From Sphaerobacter sp. (GTDB lineage Bacteria > Chloroflexota > Chloroflexia > Thermomicrobiales > Thermomicrobiaceae), in assembly GCA_029961075.1 (NCBI GenBank), contig JASBVL010000062.1, positions 55,679 to 119,678 on the forward strand: a stretch of DNA of 64,000 nucleotides, written 5' to 3'. The first letter of the stretch is position 1, and each line of letters starts with the position of its first letter. A model generated the notes under the pieces. The model did not search any database and had not been told where the DNA came from. It saw only the letters and a program-made list of their open reading frames with translations. The translations under genes and the position numbers were made by a program. Positions 18,065 through 30,357 of the stretch are shown here, piece by piece.

Positions 18065-18322
18065 CTACCTGCTCGGCATGACACGCCGGAGGAGGAGCAG
18101 CACCAGCACCGCGCTCACAAAGGCGACGACGAGCGATCCGAGCCAATTGACCGCGTCCAGCCCAATGAGCCCGGTAACCCAGCCGCCAAGCCACCCACCG
18201 AGCACGCCGATCGCGACCGCTCCACCCCACTGCCACGTGTTGGCTGGAAGCGTCCGGTAAATGGCGATCACGGCCAGGATTCCCGCGACCGCACCAAGGA
18301 CCAGCCACAGGATGATGTCCAT
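18065..18322 (-). CDS. GlsB/YeaQ/YmgE-like small membrane protein
   Basis: This 85-residue protein has three hydrophobic helices with Gly-rich turns (GAVAGILAV, GVLGGWLGGWVTG, LVVAFVSAVLVLLLLRR), the pattern of the transglycosylase-associated/YeaQ family (PF04226). Members are general stress-associated membrane proteins of unknown mechanism. The ATG at 18322 follows a GGGGCGA stretch. It stands alone within the decayed zone and has an intact frame. Confidence 0.8.
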   Translation of the reverse strand: MDIILWLVLGAVAGILAVIAIYRTLPANTWQWGGAVAIGVLGGWLGGWVTGLIGLDAVNWLGSLVVAFVSAVLVLLLLRRVMPSR

Positions 18323-18828
18323 TCGCCCCTCTGTCTTCGATGCGACATGATGCGGATGCCCCGGTTACGGTGGTGCCTCTGGCGGCGTCCGACCGCAAAC
18401 CTCTCAGCCCCGATGAGCGTATCGGTCCGAGCTGGAATCGCAGTCCGCGTTCCAACACCGGGTCAAGGCCGTGCCGTGACGCGCCCTCCGTCATGTGCCT
18501 CGCAGAGATGCGTTCTGCTGGGTGAGCCAGCACCGTGGGACGTGATCCGGTCCCGACCGGCGCCGGTGCGGGGGTCCAGAGTTCCAAGGCAGATGACAGC
18601 TCTGTGCATGGCGGAGGAGCCGGACCGTGTTGTCCGTCCGTGCGGCACCACTGGCCGCGCGGGACGCCCCCCGCTTGACAACGTGCCAGGAGTGTCAGCT
18701 TGCCCGGCATACGCGGAAAGGGAAGGTTCATCCGGCGCCCGTAGGCTCGGAGGACGAGGGGTCTACCTTCGCCGTGGGGACCTCGTGGCGCCGCCTCGGG
18801 CCGGCCTTCGGAGCGACCCCGGGTCGCC
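18323..18828. other. about 500 nt without a supported gene, ending at the carB breakpoint
   Basis: Open frames exist on both strands because of base composition, but none shows a family pattern. Recognisable carB coding begins abruptly at about 18826, so this stretch is probably foreign or decayed sequence joined to the carB fragment. Confidence 0.5.
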
Positions 18829-21279
18829 GATGCTGTTGCCATCGTCCGCGCGCTGGGCATCGAGGGCGGTTGCAACGTGCAATTCGCGCTCGACCCGGCC
18901 AGCGACCAGTACTACGTGATCGAGGTCAACCCGCGGGTGAGCCGCTCGAGCGCCCTGGCCTCGAAGGCCACCGGCTACCCCATCGCCCGGGTGGCGGCCA
19001 AGATCGCCATCGGCAAGCGGCTGCACGAGATCCCCAACGCCGTCACCCAGCGCACCACCGCCGCCTTCGAGCCAGCGCTCGACTACCTGGTGGTGAAGAT
19101 CCCGCGCTGGCCGTTCGATAAGTTCGCCAGCGGCGACCGCACGCTGGGCACCCAGATGAAGGCGACCGGCGAGGTGATGGCTATCGACCGCTCGTTCGAG
19201 GCCGCGCTGCAGAAGGCCGTGCGCTCCCTCGAGTTCGGCGGTCGCTCGCTGCTGTGGGAGGCCAGCGAGTGGGCGGGCGAGGCGGGCCGGCCGGCCTTGA
19301 TCGCCGCGCTGGAGCAGCCGTCCGACCTGCGGCTGTGGGCGATTGCGGCCGCGCTGCGCCGCGAGATGCCGATCGACGAGGTGGCGCGGTACACCCGTAT
19401 CGACCGCTTCTTCATCGCCAAGATCGCGGCGATCATCGACACCGAGCGCCAGCTGCTGGGCAGCCCGCTCACGCCCGCACTGCTGCGCAAAGCGAAACGG
19501 CAGGGCTTCTCCGACGCCCAGATCGGCCGGCTGGCCGACCTGCTGCCCGACCAGGTGCGCGCGCTGCGCCACACCTGGGGCATCCGCCCCGTGTACAAGA
19601 TGGTCGACACCTGTGCGGCGGAGTTCGAGGCGGCCACGCCGTACTTCTACAGCACGTATGAGGAGGAGGACGAGGCCGAGCCGTTGCCGGGCCCGAAGGC
19701 GGTGGTGGTCGGCTCCGGGCCGATCCGCATCGGGCAAGGGATCGAGTTCGACTACTGCAGCGTGCACGCCGCGACCTCGCTAGGCGAGGCGGGGCACGCG
19801 GCCATCATGATCAACAGCAACCCGGAGACGGTCTCCACCGACTTCGACACGTCGGACCGGCTCTACTTCGAGCCGCTCGACGAGGAGTGCGTCACCGAGA
19901 TCCTGTGCCACGAGGCCGGCGGGAACGGCGCGCCACCCGAGGTGCCGGTCATCCTCCAGTTCGGCGGGCAGACGGCGATCAACCTGGCCGAGCCGCTGGC
20001 GGCCCGCGGCGTGCCGATCCTGGGCAGCGCGCGGGACGTGATCGACATCGCCGAGGACCGTAAGCGCTTCGAGCGCTTCCTGGCCGAGCTCGGCATCCCG
20101 CAGCCGCCCGGCGACGCGGTGATGTCGCTCCCGGAGGCCCTGGAGGTCGCCGAGCGGATCGGCTACCCGGTGCTGGTCCGGCCGTCGTACGTGCTCGGCG
20201 GGCGGGCGATGGAGGTGGTCCACTCCGCCGAGTTCCTGGAGCGCTACCTGGAGACGGCGGTCACCTTCGACACCGGCCACCCGGTGCTGATCGACAAGTA
20301 CCTCCAGGGCAAGGAGGTCGAGGTCGACGCCATCTGCGACGGCCGGGAGGTGCTGATCCCGGGCGTCATGGAGCACATCGAGCGCGCCGGGGTGCACTCG
20401 GGCGACAGCTTCGCCGTCTACCCGGGGGTCAACCTCTATCCGGGTGAGGTGGACCAGATCGTCGAGTACACGACGCAGATCGCGCTCGCGCTCGGCGCGG
20501 TTGGCCTGATCAACATCCAGTACGTGATCCACGGGGGGAAGATCTACGTGCTGGAGGTCAACCCGCGCGCCAGCCGGACCGTCCCCTTCCTCAGCAAGGC
20601 CACCGGCGTGCCGATGATCCGGCTGGCGACGAACGCGATGCTGGGGCGGAGCCTGCGCGACCAGGGGTACCAGGGCGGGCTGTGGCCGCGGCAGCCGCTG
20701 GTGGCGGTCAAGGCGCCGGTCTTCTCCATGGCAAAGCTGCGCGGCGTCGAGGTGCACCTGGGGCCCGAGATGAAGTCGACCGGCGAGGCGATGGGGATCG
20801 ACCGGTCGTTCGCGCCGGCCCTCCACAAGGCTCTGCTCGCGGCCGGGATGGCGCTGCCGCCGCGCGGCTCGATCCTGGTCAGCCTCGCTGATCAGGACAA
20901 GCCGGAGTCGATCGGGATGCTCGAGACGCTGGCGCGCCTGGGGTACCACATCTACGCCACCGAGGGCACCGCGGCGATGATCGAGCGGGTGGGCATCCCG
21001 GTGCAGATGGTGACCAAGCGGATCGGCGCTGGCTCGCCGGACATGCTCGACGTCATCCTGAAGGGGACCGTGGACGCGGTCATCAACACGCCCGGCCCGG
21101 CCCAGCGCGAGGTGCTCGACGGCTTCCAGATCCGGCGGGCGGCAGTGGAGCGCGGCATTCCGTGCGTCACCTCGATCGACACGGCGCGTGCCATCGTCCA
21201 GACGCTGGAGTCGGCCTCCAACGGGTACACGGTGCAGCCGCTGGGTACGTACCGCGAGCGGGTGCAGGTGGGGTACTGA
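18829..21279 (+). pseudogene. carB: 5'-truncated carbamoyl-phosphate synthase large subunit
   Basis: The frame matches CarB from DAVAIVRALGIEGGCNVQF onward, equivalent to about residue 280 of a normal ~1,070-residue protein. It retains EVNPRVSRSSALASKATG (metal-binding Glu/Asn of the first ATP-grasp), the oligomerisation region, the whole second ATP-grasp (VVVGSGPIRIGQGIEFDY, PVLVRPSYVLGGRAMEVV, EVNPRASRTVPFLSKATG) and the MGS-like allosteric domain to the C-terminus. It lacks the first nucleotide-binding subdomain and the glycine-rich loop of the carboxyphosphate site. The longest possible product starts at GTG 18877 (800 residues). It cannot be a complete synthase, so a second carB elsewhere would be needed. 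No internal stop or frameshift is seen, so truncation may be recent. Confidence 0.85.
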
Positions 21280-21337
21280 TGCTGGCGAACTGGTAGACAA
21301 GGAGTGCGCCCGTGCCGTGGCACAGGAGGGGGAGGAG

Positions 21338-21886
21338 GTGCCAGACGGGCTTTCGATCGGCGGTAGTGAGCAGCGGCGGAGGAGCGACGACCCGGCTGAT
21401 CGGCTCATTCGGAGCTTGATCCGCAATCCACGTCCGGTACACACCCGCGAGGTCCAGGACATCCGCGATCGGATCGCCGGAGCGGGCTTCAACCCGACGC
21501 GCCTACGAGTCACGCGGCGCTATCGTGGCCTCTCGTATCAAGGGCGCACCGTTGGGAACCGAGAGGAAGCACTGTTTCTCCATCTCGTCCAGCGGGTCGT
21601 TTACGATGAAGAGTGGGCGCCAGGCACCACGATGGCGGAATACCTTGAGGATCTTCGATCCACTGTGCGCGATCCTGACGCGAACGTGGTGCTCTACGAG
21701 CGCGACGAGCACGCGTATGCGGGGATCTTTGGCTTGAACCGGGTCCCGCCCCGCCGGCTTGGTCCGCAGGCTGGTTGAGCTATCTACGTTGTATACTCAG
21801 CGGACTACGGGTGGATCGTGACCGGCTATCAGGTTGATCGGCTCGATGACCTTGACATCCCAGGGAGCGGTCTATGGCTGAGCTGA
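21338..21886 (+). pseudogene. toxin-like protein gene interrupted by an in-frame TGA
   Basis: From a GTG at 21338, preceded by GGAGGGGGAGGAG, the frame runs 146 codons to TGA at 21776. The same frame then continues 35 codons (AIYVVYSADYGWIVTGYQV ... GSGLWLS) to TGA at 21884. The stop lies between GPQAG and AIYVVYSADYG, where a Trp (TGG) would fit. The C-terminal part (NVVLYERDEHAYAGIFG, then the YVVYSADYG strand) resembles small RelE/barnase-fold toxin-like domains; this assignment is weak. The full frame overlaps the start of the next gene by 13 nt, as in toxin/antitoxin pairs. Either a nonsense mutation has inactivated it or TGA is read through. Confidence 0.6.
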
Positions 21887-22161
21887 GGACGAGCACTGCA
21901 CAACATGCCGATGCCCTTCTTGATCGTCTGATCGAGGCCTGGAGCGAGCTACCGCAGATTGTGGCCGAGCTGGACACATGGGACCCGGTTGATCGCGCGG
22001 ACTACATTGAGGGCTGGCCCCGTGAGACGGTGCGCCTCCATCGGCTTGAGCGCTATATGTCGGAGGGAACCCCAACAGCGGAACAGCGCGCTCGGTACCG
22101 TGAACTGCGGGCGCTCATAGCGAAGAATCGCCCGCTCTTAGAGCGAGTCACGAACCGCTGA
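21874..22161 (+). CDS. small helical protein, possible antitoxin/immunity partner
   Basis: This 95-residue protein is predicted almost wholly helical and acidic (ADALLDRLIEAWSELPQIVAE, then TPTAEQRARYRELRALIAKN). Its ATG lies inside the 3' end of the preceding toxin-like frame, with GGGAGCGG about 6 nt upstream. The overlap and opposite character of the two products suggest a two-gene module in which this protein binds or regulates the other. I recognise no named family. It stays intact although its neighbour is interrupted, as expected if an antitoxin outlives its toxin. Confidence 0.65.
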   Translation: MAELRTSTAQHADALLDRLIEAWSELPQIVAELDTWDPVDRADYIEGWPRETVRLHRLERYMSEGTPTAEQRARYRELRALIAKNRPLLERVTNR

Positions 22162-22424
22162 GCGCCGTCGGCAGTGCCCGCGAGCTGGACGTGTGGTCGA
22201 GCCAACCCGCCTGATCCTAGCGCCCGCTGTCCGTTGCACTCTCGCCCAGGAGGCCGGCCCGGCGGGCGTTCCCGTGTGGGCGGCCGAGAAGTGCGGGCGT
22301 GGCCCAGCGGACTCGTCCGAACACACGGGTCGGGGCACGAAGTTGAAGGAGCGCGGCGTCGGGAGTCCTCCACACACATCACGGGGATGGAAGTCCCTTT
22401 GCTATCGTGACGGAGGGGGAGCGG

Positions 22425-23030
22425 GTGACGGAGGCGGAGTTCGAGGAGCTGCTGCGCGAGGTCGGCGCGCTGAAGGAGGGCCACTTCCTGCTGGCGTCGG
22501 GGCGGCACAGCGACCGGTACGTCGAGAAGTTCGACCTCCTGCGCCAGCCGCGCATGACGGAGCAGGCGTGCGCGGAGTTCGTGCGCCAGGTGCGGGACTG
22601 GGGGGTGGACGTGGTCGCCGGGCCGACCACGGGTGGCATCCTGCTGGCCTTCGAAGTGGCGCGGCAACTCGGGGTGGCGGCGGCGTACGCGGAGCGGGCT
22701 GGCGACGGCAGCGCGGCGCGGGAGTTCCGCCGCGGGACGCAGTTCCCGCCCGGGGCGCGGGTGCTGGTGGTGGACGACATCCTCACGACCGGCGGGTCGG
22801 TCCGCGAGACCTTGGCGGCGCTGGCACGGGAAGACGTCCAGGTGCTGGGGATCGCGGTGCTGGTGGATCGCAGCGGTGGGCGGGTGGACTTCGGCGTGCC
22901 GCTGCTGGCGCTCGCGCGGATGGATATCGCCACCTGGGAGCCGGCCGACTGCCCCCTCTGCCGGGAGGGAGTGCCGCTGGTCAAGCCGGGGACGACGACT
23001 GCCAGCGGGGGCGCACCAGCGCCGGCGTAG
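22425..23030 (+). CDS. pyrE: orotate phosphoribosyltransferase
   Basis: This enzyme of about 201 residues converts orotate and PRPP to OMP in pyrimidine synthesis. It carries FLLASGRHSDRYVEKF, the VVAGPTTGGILLAFEVA loop and the PRPP-binding VLVVDDILTTGGS near residue 120. The GTG at 22425 follows GGAGGGGGAGCGG and matches the family start; a GTG at 22407 would add six residues. The C-terminus has a CPLC pair and a short Thr/Ala tail. It is next to the damaged carB, so the locus was probably once a longer pyrimidine cluster. Confidence 0.93.
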   Translation: MTEAEFEELLREVGALKEGHFLLASGRHSDRYVEKFDLLRQPRMTEQACAEFVRQVRDWGVDVVAGPTTGGILLAFEVARQLGVAAAYAERAGDGSAAREFRRGTQFPPGARVLVVDDILTTGGSVRETLAALAREDVQVLGIAVLVDRSGGRVDFGVPLLALARMDIATWEPADCPLCREGVPLVKPGTTTASGGAPAPA

Positions 23031-23405
23031 CGCGGATCTTCACGCCCCGGCGACTCCACCCAGTCGCTCGAAGCGACCAATTCAGATTCCGTCCCGCGGG
23101 AGCCAAGACTGCCTGCACGGTCACGCTCAGGGGTGGCCTCCCTCTGTAGCGGGCGCGCCCGTGCCACCGCTTGGCCTCGGCACTCAGTTCGTCCACCAAG
23201 CCCCTCCGGCGACGCAGGGGTGTGTCGTCGCCGGTCGCTTGCACGGGTTCAAACACTGCCCTAGATTTCCTTGCACTTTGCGTGTACTATAGTGCACTGT
23301 CCGGTCAGCGTGCTGTCCGGCGCTTGTCGGCGGTGTCTGGCCCCGGTGGAACCCGCAGCGACCGGGCTGGACGAGCGATCAAAAGGCTAAAGGGCGGAGG
23401 GGACC
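23031..23405. other. 375-nt gap between pyrE and the XRE regulator
   Basis: No gene is supported. A minus-strand frame (22981-23256) has no recognisable pattern. The right part holds the palindromic AT-rich site at 23282-23297 and presumably the regulator's promoter; a TTGCAC at 23271 is too close to it for a standard -35/-10 pair. Confidence 0.45.
23282..23297. promoter_or_regulatory. candidate operator palindrome for the XRE-cupin regulator
   Basis: GTGTACTATAGTGCAC is a 16-nt palindrome with one mismatched pair, centred on ACTATAGT, about 110 nt before the regulator start. It is one of the few AT-containing stretches here and overlaps a possible -10 (TACTAT). Confidence 0.4.
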
Positions 23406-24029
23406 ATGCATGGGACAGCAAACACCGATCAGCGTGCCAGGGACCTGGCGCTGGCCATCGGCGCCCGGGTGAAACACGAGCGACAGTCACGGGGCTGGAC
23501 GCTCGATCAACTTGCCGAGGCCGCCGGGGTGAGTCGCCGGACGGTGATCAACGTCGAGCAGGGCGCTGCGAATCCCAGCGTCGGGATCTTGCTGCGGATT
23601 AGCGACGCGCTCGGCGTTGGGTTGCCGGCGCTGGTTGCGCCACCGCAGGGCAATCGGGTGAAGATCACCCGTCGTGGTGACGGCGCTACGCTGTGGCGCA
23701 GCGAGTCCGGTGGTCGCGGTGTGTTGGTGGCCGGCACCGAACCACCGGACGTCGTCGAACTGTGGGACTGGACTCTGGCTCCGGGCGACCGGCACGTGAG
23801 TGAGGCCCACACACAGGGCACCAAGGAACTCCTGCAGGTTCAGCAGGGCACGGTTGTGATCGAGGTCGGCGACCAGTCGGTCACCCTTGATGTCGGCGAC
23901 GCCGTCGCCATCCCCGGCGACGTGCCACACGCCTACGCCAATCCGGGCGCGCAGCCAGCGAGGTTCTCTCTGGCCGTCTTCGAGCCCGGCGTGGGGGCGG
24001 GATCCCGAACGGAGGTTGTCGATGCCTGA
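23406..24029 (+). CDS. XRE-family regulator with C-terminal cupin domain
   Basis: This 207-residue protein has a helix-turn-helix at about residues 18-75 (LDQLAEAAGVSRRTVINVEQG, NPSVGILLRISDALG) and a cupin barrel at about 125-195 (KELLQVQQGTVVIEVGDQ, VGDAVAIPGDVPHAYANPG). Such XRE-cupin regulators sense small ligands, often amino acids or amines, and usually control the adjacent operon. The next gene overlaps its stop codon, and an exporter follows, so it probably governs the trio together with the upstream palindrome. A GGAGGGGACC stretch precedes the ATG. Confidence 0.9.
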   Translation: MHGTANTDQRARDLALAIGARVKHERQSRGWTLDQLAEAAGVSRRTVINVEQGAANPSVGILLRISDALGVGLPALVAPPQGNRVKITRRGDGATLWRSESGGRGVLVAGTEPPDVVELWDWTLAPGDRHVSEAHTQGTKELLQVQQGTVVIEVGDQSVTLDVGDAVAIPGDVPHAYANPGAQPARFSLAVFEPGVGAGSRTEVVDA

Positions 24030-24762
24030 CCTCGGGGTGCTCCAGGCGTTCCTCGCAAGCGCCTACGTCGACGCCGCGGTGTTCGCGCTGCGGCCGGACT
24101 ACCGCGCCCTGCTGTTGGCCGTCGACGGGCTCGTCCCGGGTCCGAGTGACCAGATGAGCGACGCGCTGCTCCAGAAGGCGGAAGCCGCAGCCTGCGAGTT
24201 GCTCCGCGACCGGCCGGTGGCCCAGCTTCCGCATGTGGCGGCATGGCGGGAGGCGTACCGGGCGTTCGGAGCCAAACCGCAACGCACCCGCAATAGCCTG
24301 GAGGCGCTTCTGCGCCGTGCGGCGTCCGGGCTGCCCCGGGTGAACCGGCTGACCGACATCTACAACGCGGTCTCGGTGATGCACCAGGTCCCGGCGGGTG
24401 GGGAGGACCTGACCCGCTACAGCGGCGCGCCGCGGCTGATCCGTGCCACCGGCGAGGAGCCCTTCGACACCGTGGCGGACGGCATGGTGGTAATCGAGCA
24501 CCCCGATCCCGGCGAGGTGGTGTGGTGCGACGACGCTGGCGTGACGTGCCGGCGTTGGAACTGGCGCCAGGCACGCCGGACCCAGCTCGGCGACGACACG
24601 ACTACGGTGCTGTTCATTCTCGATGCGCTCGAGCCGATGACCGACGAGGCACTGCATGCCGCCGCCGACGACCTCGTGGCCCATCTGTCCCGTCTCGGTC
24701 CCGATGTGCGGGTCGTTCGCCGTCTGATAGCTGCTGGGCCCACGCTCGGGGACGGAGCCTGA
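24022..24762 (+). CDS. B3/4-domain protein (PheRS-beta-like)
   Basis: This 246-residue protein has the stand-alone B3/4 domain of phenylalanyl-tRNA synthetase beta: RNSLEALLRRAASGLPRVN, LTDIYNAVSVMHQVPAGGED, ATGEEPFDTVADG and GEVVWCDDAGVTCRRWNWRQ. In PheRS this domain hydrolyses mischarged Tyr-tRNA; free-standing members are suspected editing or deacylase enzymes, but the reaction is unproven. The ATG at 24022 overlaps the regulator stop by 8 nt. Its neighbours, a ligand-sensing regulator and an amino-acid-type exporter, fit a response to an excess or toxic amino acid. Confidence 0.85.
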   Translation: MPDLGVLQAFLASAYVDAAVFALRPDYRALLLAVDGLVPGPSDQMSDALLQKAEAAACELLRDRPVAQLPHVAAWREAYRAFGAKPQRTRNSLEALLRRAASGLPRVNRLTDIYNAVSVMHQVPAGGEDLTRYSGAPRLIRATGEEPFDTVADGMVVIEHPDPGEVVWCDDAGVTCRRWNWRQARRTQLGDDTTTVLFILDALEPMTDEALHAAADDLVAHLSRLGPDVRVVRRLIAAGPTLGDGA

Positions 24763-24870
24763 CGTGCTCATCCCACCGACTCAACGAAACCCGGTCGGGC
24801 CGCACCGGGGGGCTGCCGCCGCGGGAGGGGTGGCCGTGATCGGCAACCGGCGGACCCGGGGCGAGCGGCC

Positions 24871-25815
24871 ATGACCCAACGCATCCCCTCCCGCGGTTGG
24901 GTGCCACCGTGGGGGCTGGCCCTGGCGGCGATGCTGTCGGTCCAGCTGGGCTCCGCGCTGTCGGTGGACCTCGTCGCGACCGTGGGCGCGGCCGGAACCG
25001 CCTGGCTCAGGCTCAGCATGGGAGCACTGATCTTCCTGGCAGTGGACCGCCCTCCGCTGCGCGCGGTACGGCGTTCCGACGTGCCGGCGCTGCTCGGTCT
25101 GGGTGTCACGACCGGACTACAGACGATCGCGTTTCTCGCCGCGATCGAGCGCATCCCACTCGGCACGGCGGTCGCGATCGAGTTCATGGGCCCGTTGACC
25201 GTTGCCGCCGTGCGCAGTGACACGGCGCGGGTGCTTGTCTGGCCCGCCATGGCGCTGCTCGGGGTCGTCCTGCTCACCGAACCCTGGCGTGGGGAGATCA
25301 ATCCCGCCGGGATAGCGTTCGCCGTACTCGCGGCCATCGGCTGGGCCGTCTACATCCTGCTCACCCAACGGATCGGTGATCGCTTTACCGGCGTCGGAGC
25401 ACTGTCAATCACCATCACCATCGCCGCTGCCACCGCGGCGGTCGCGGGCATCCCACAGGCCACCGGCCACCTCTCACTCGGCATCCTCGCCGCTGCGGCT
25501 GGGCTGGCCATCTTGATCCCGGTCCTGCCGTTCGCGTTCGAGCTGTTCGCGTTGCGCCAGATGACGCCCACTGCGTTCGGAACCCTGATGGCTCTTGAAC
25601 CCGCGTTCGGCGTGCTCCTCGGGCTGCTCGTGCTGCACCAGACACCCTCGACGTCCCAGCTCGTCGGCATCGTGCTCGTGGTCCTCGCAGGAGCGGCCGC
25701 ACAACGTGGAGGCCGACGCCACCCACGGGCGCCCGAGCGTACCGAGACGCCCTCCGGCGACGGCCTCGTCGAGGATACGGGCGATCGCCGCCCGACCCGG
25801 GGCGGTCAGGAATGA
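24871..25815 (+). CDS. EamA-family exporter (RhtA-like)
   Basis: This 314-residue protein has ten hydrophobic helices in two EamA repeats, with AGTAWLRLSMGALIFLAVDR at the end of the first pair, IPLGTAVAIEFMGPLTVA in the first half and MTPTAFGTLMALEPAFGVLLG in the second. This subgroup includes RhtA, an exporter of threonine/homoserine. A 40-residue hydrophilic tail follows. It lies 108 nt after the B3/4 gene on the same strand and is probably the transport arm of that operon. Substrate unknown. Confidence 0.87.
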   Translation: MTQRIPSRGWVPPWGLALAAMLSVQLGSALSVDLVATVGAAGTAWLRLSMGALIFLAVDRPPLRAVRRSDVPALLGLGVTTGLQTIAFLAAIERIPLGTAVAIEFMGPLTVAAVRSDTARVLVWPAMALLGVVLLTEPWRGEINPAGIAFAVLAAIGWAVYILLTQRIGDRFTGVGALSITITIAAATAAVAGIPQATGHLSLGILAAAAGLAILIPVLPFAFELFALRQMTPTAFGTLMALEPAFGVLLGLLVLHQTPSTSQLVGIVLVVLAGAAAQRGGRRHPRAPERTETPSGDGLVEDTGDRRPTRGGQE

Positions 25816-25821
25816 TCCGGG

Positions 25822-26064
25822 CTAGGTTCCCCCAGCGGACCCGGCCTGCTCCTGGGCCGTCGCTTGGGCCTGGCGGCGCTCGCGGAGCTGCGCGTGGAGC
25901 TGAGCCAGCTCGTCGAGCCGGCGCTCGATCTGGTTCAGCGTGTCGTCACGCGGTTCACGCACGTATTCGTCGCGGAGCTCGAGGATCATGAAGGCCAACC
26001 GCCCGATGGTGCGGACGATGTGGACCGGGTCGTCTTCTCGGGTCGGCAGACTGTAGCCAGGCAT
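25822..26064 (-). CDS. 80-residue hypothetical protein, mostly helical
   Basis: The protein starts MPGYSLPTREDD and continues as amphipathic helix (IVRTIGRLAFMILELRDEYV, NQIERRLDELAQLHAQLRERR) with heptad-like Leu spacing, suggesting a short coiled coil. It sits 28 nt downstream of ligA on the same strand, so it may be co-transcribed with it. An AAGGAGC lies about 4 nt before the ATG. I recognise no family. Confidence 0.7.
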   Translation of the reverse strand: MPGYSLPTREDDPVHIVRTIGRLAFMILELRDEYVREPRDDTLNQIERRLDELAQLHAQLRERRQAQATAQEQAGSAGGT

Positions 26065-26092
26065 CCATGCTCCTTGCCAGCGGACCGCGCCA

Positions 26093-30309
<4,217 letters not shown>

Positions 30310-30357
30310 CCTCACACCGGCGTGCTGGCTAGACGTCTGGCACCGAACGGGCACGAC

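Noticed and set aside
17799..18875. 358-codon minus open frame across the GlsB gene
   Set aside because: It runs in another frame over GlsB/YeaQ and non-coding sequence, with low-complexity composition and no family pattern.
22981..23256. 91-codon minus frame after pyrE
   Set aside because: It overlaps pyrE, lacks a ribosome site and shows no recognisable motif; a transposase fragment was considered but not supported.
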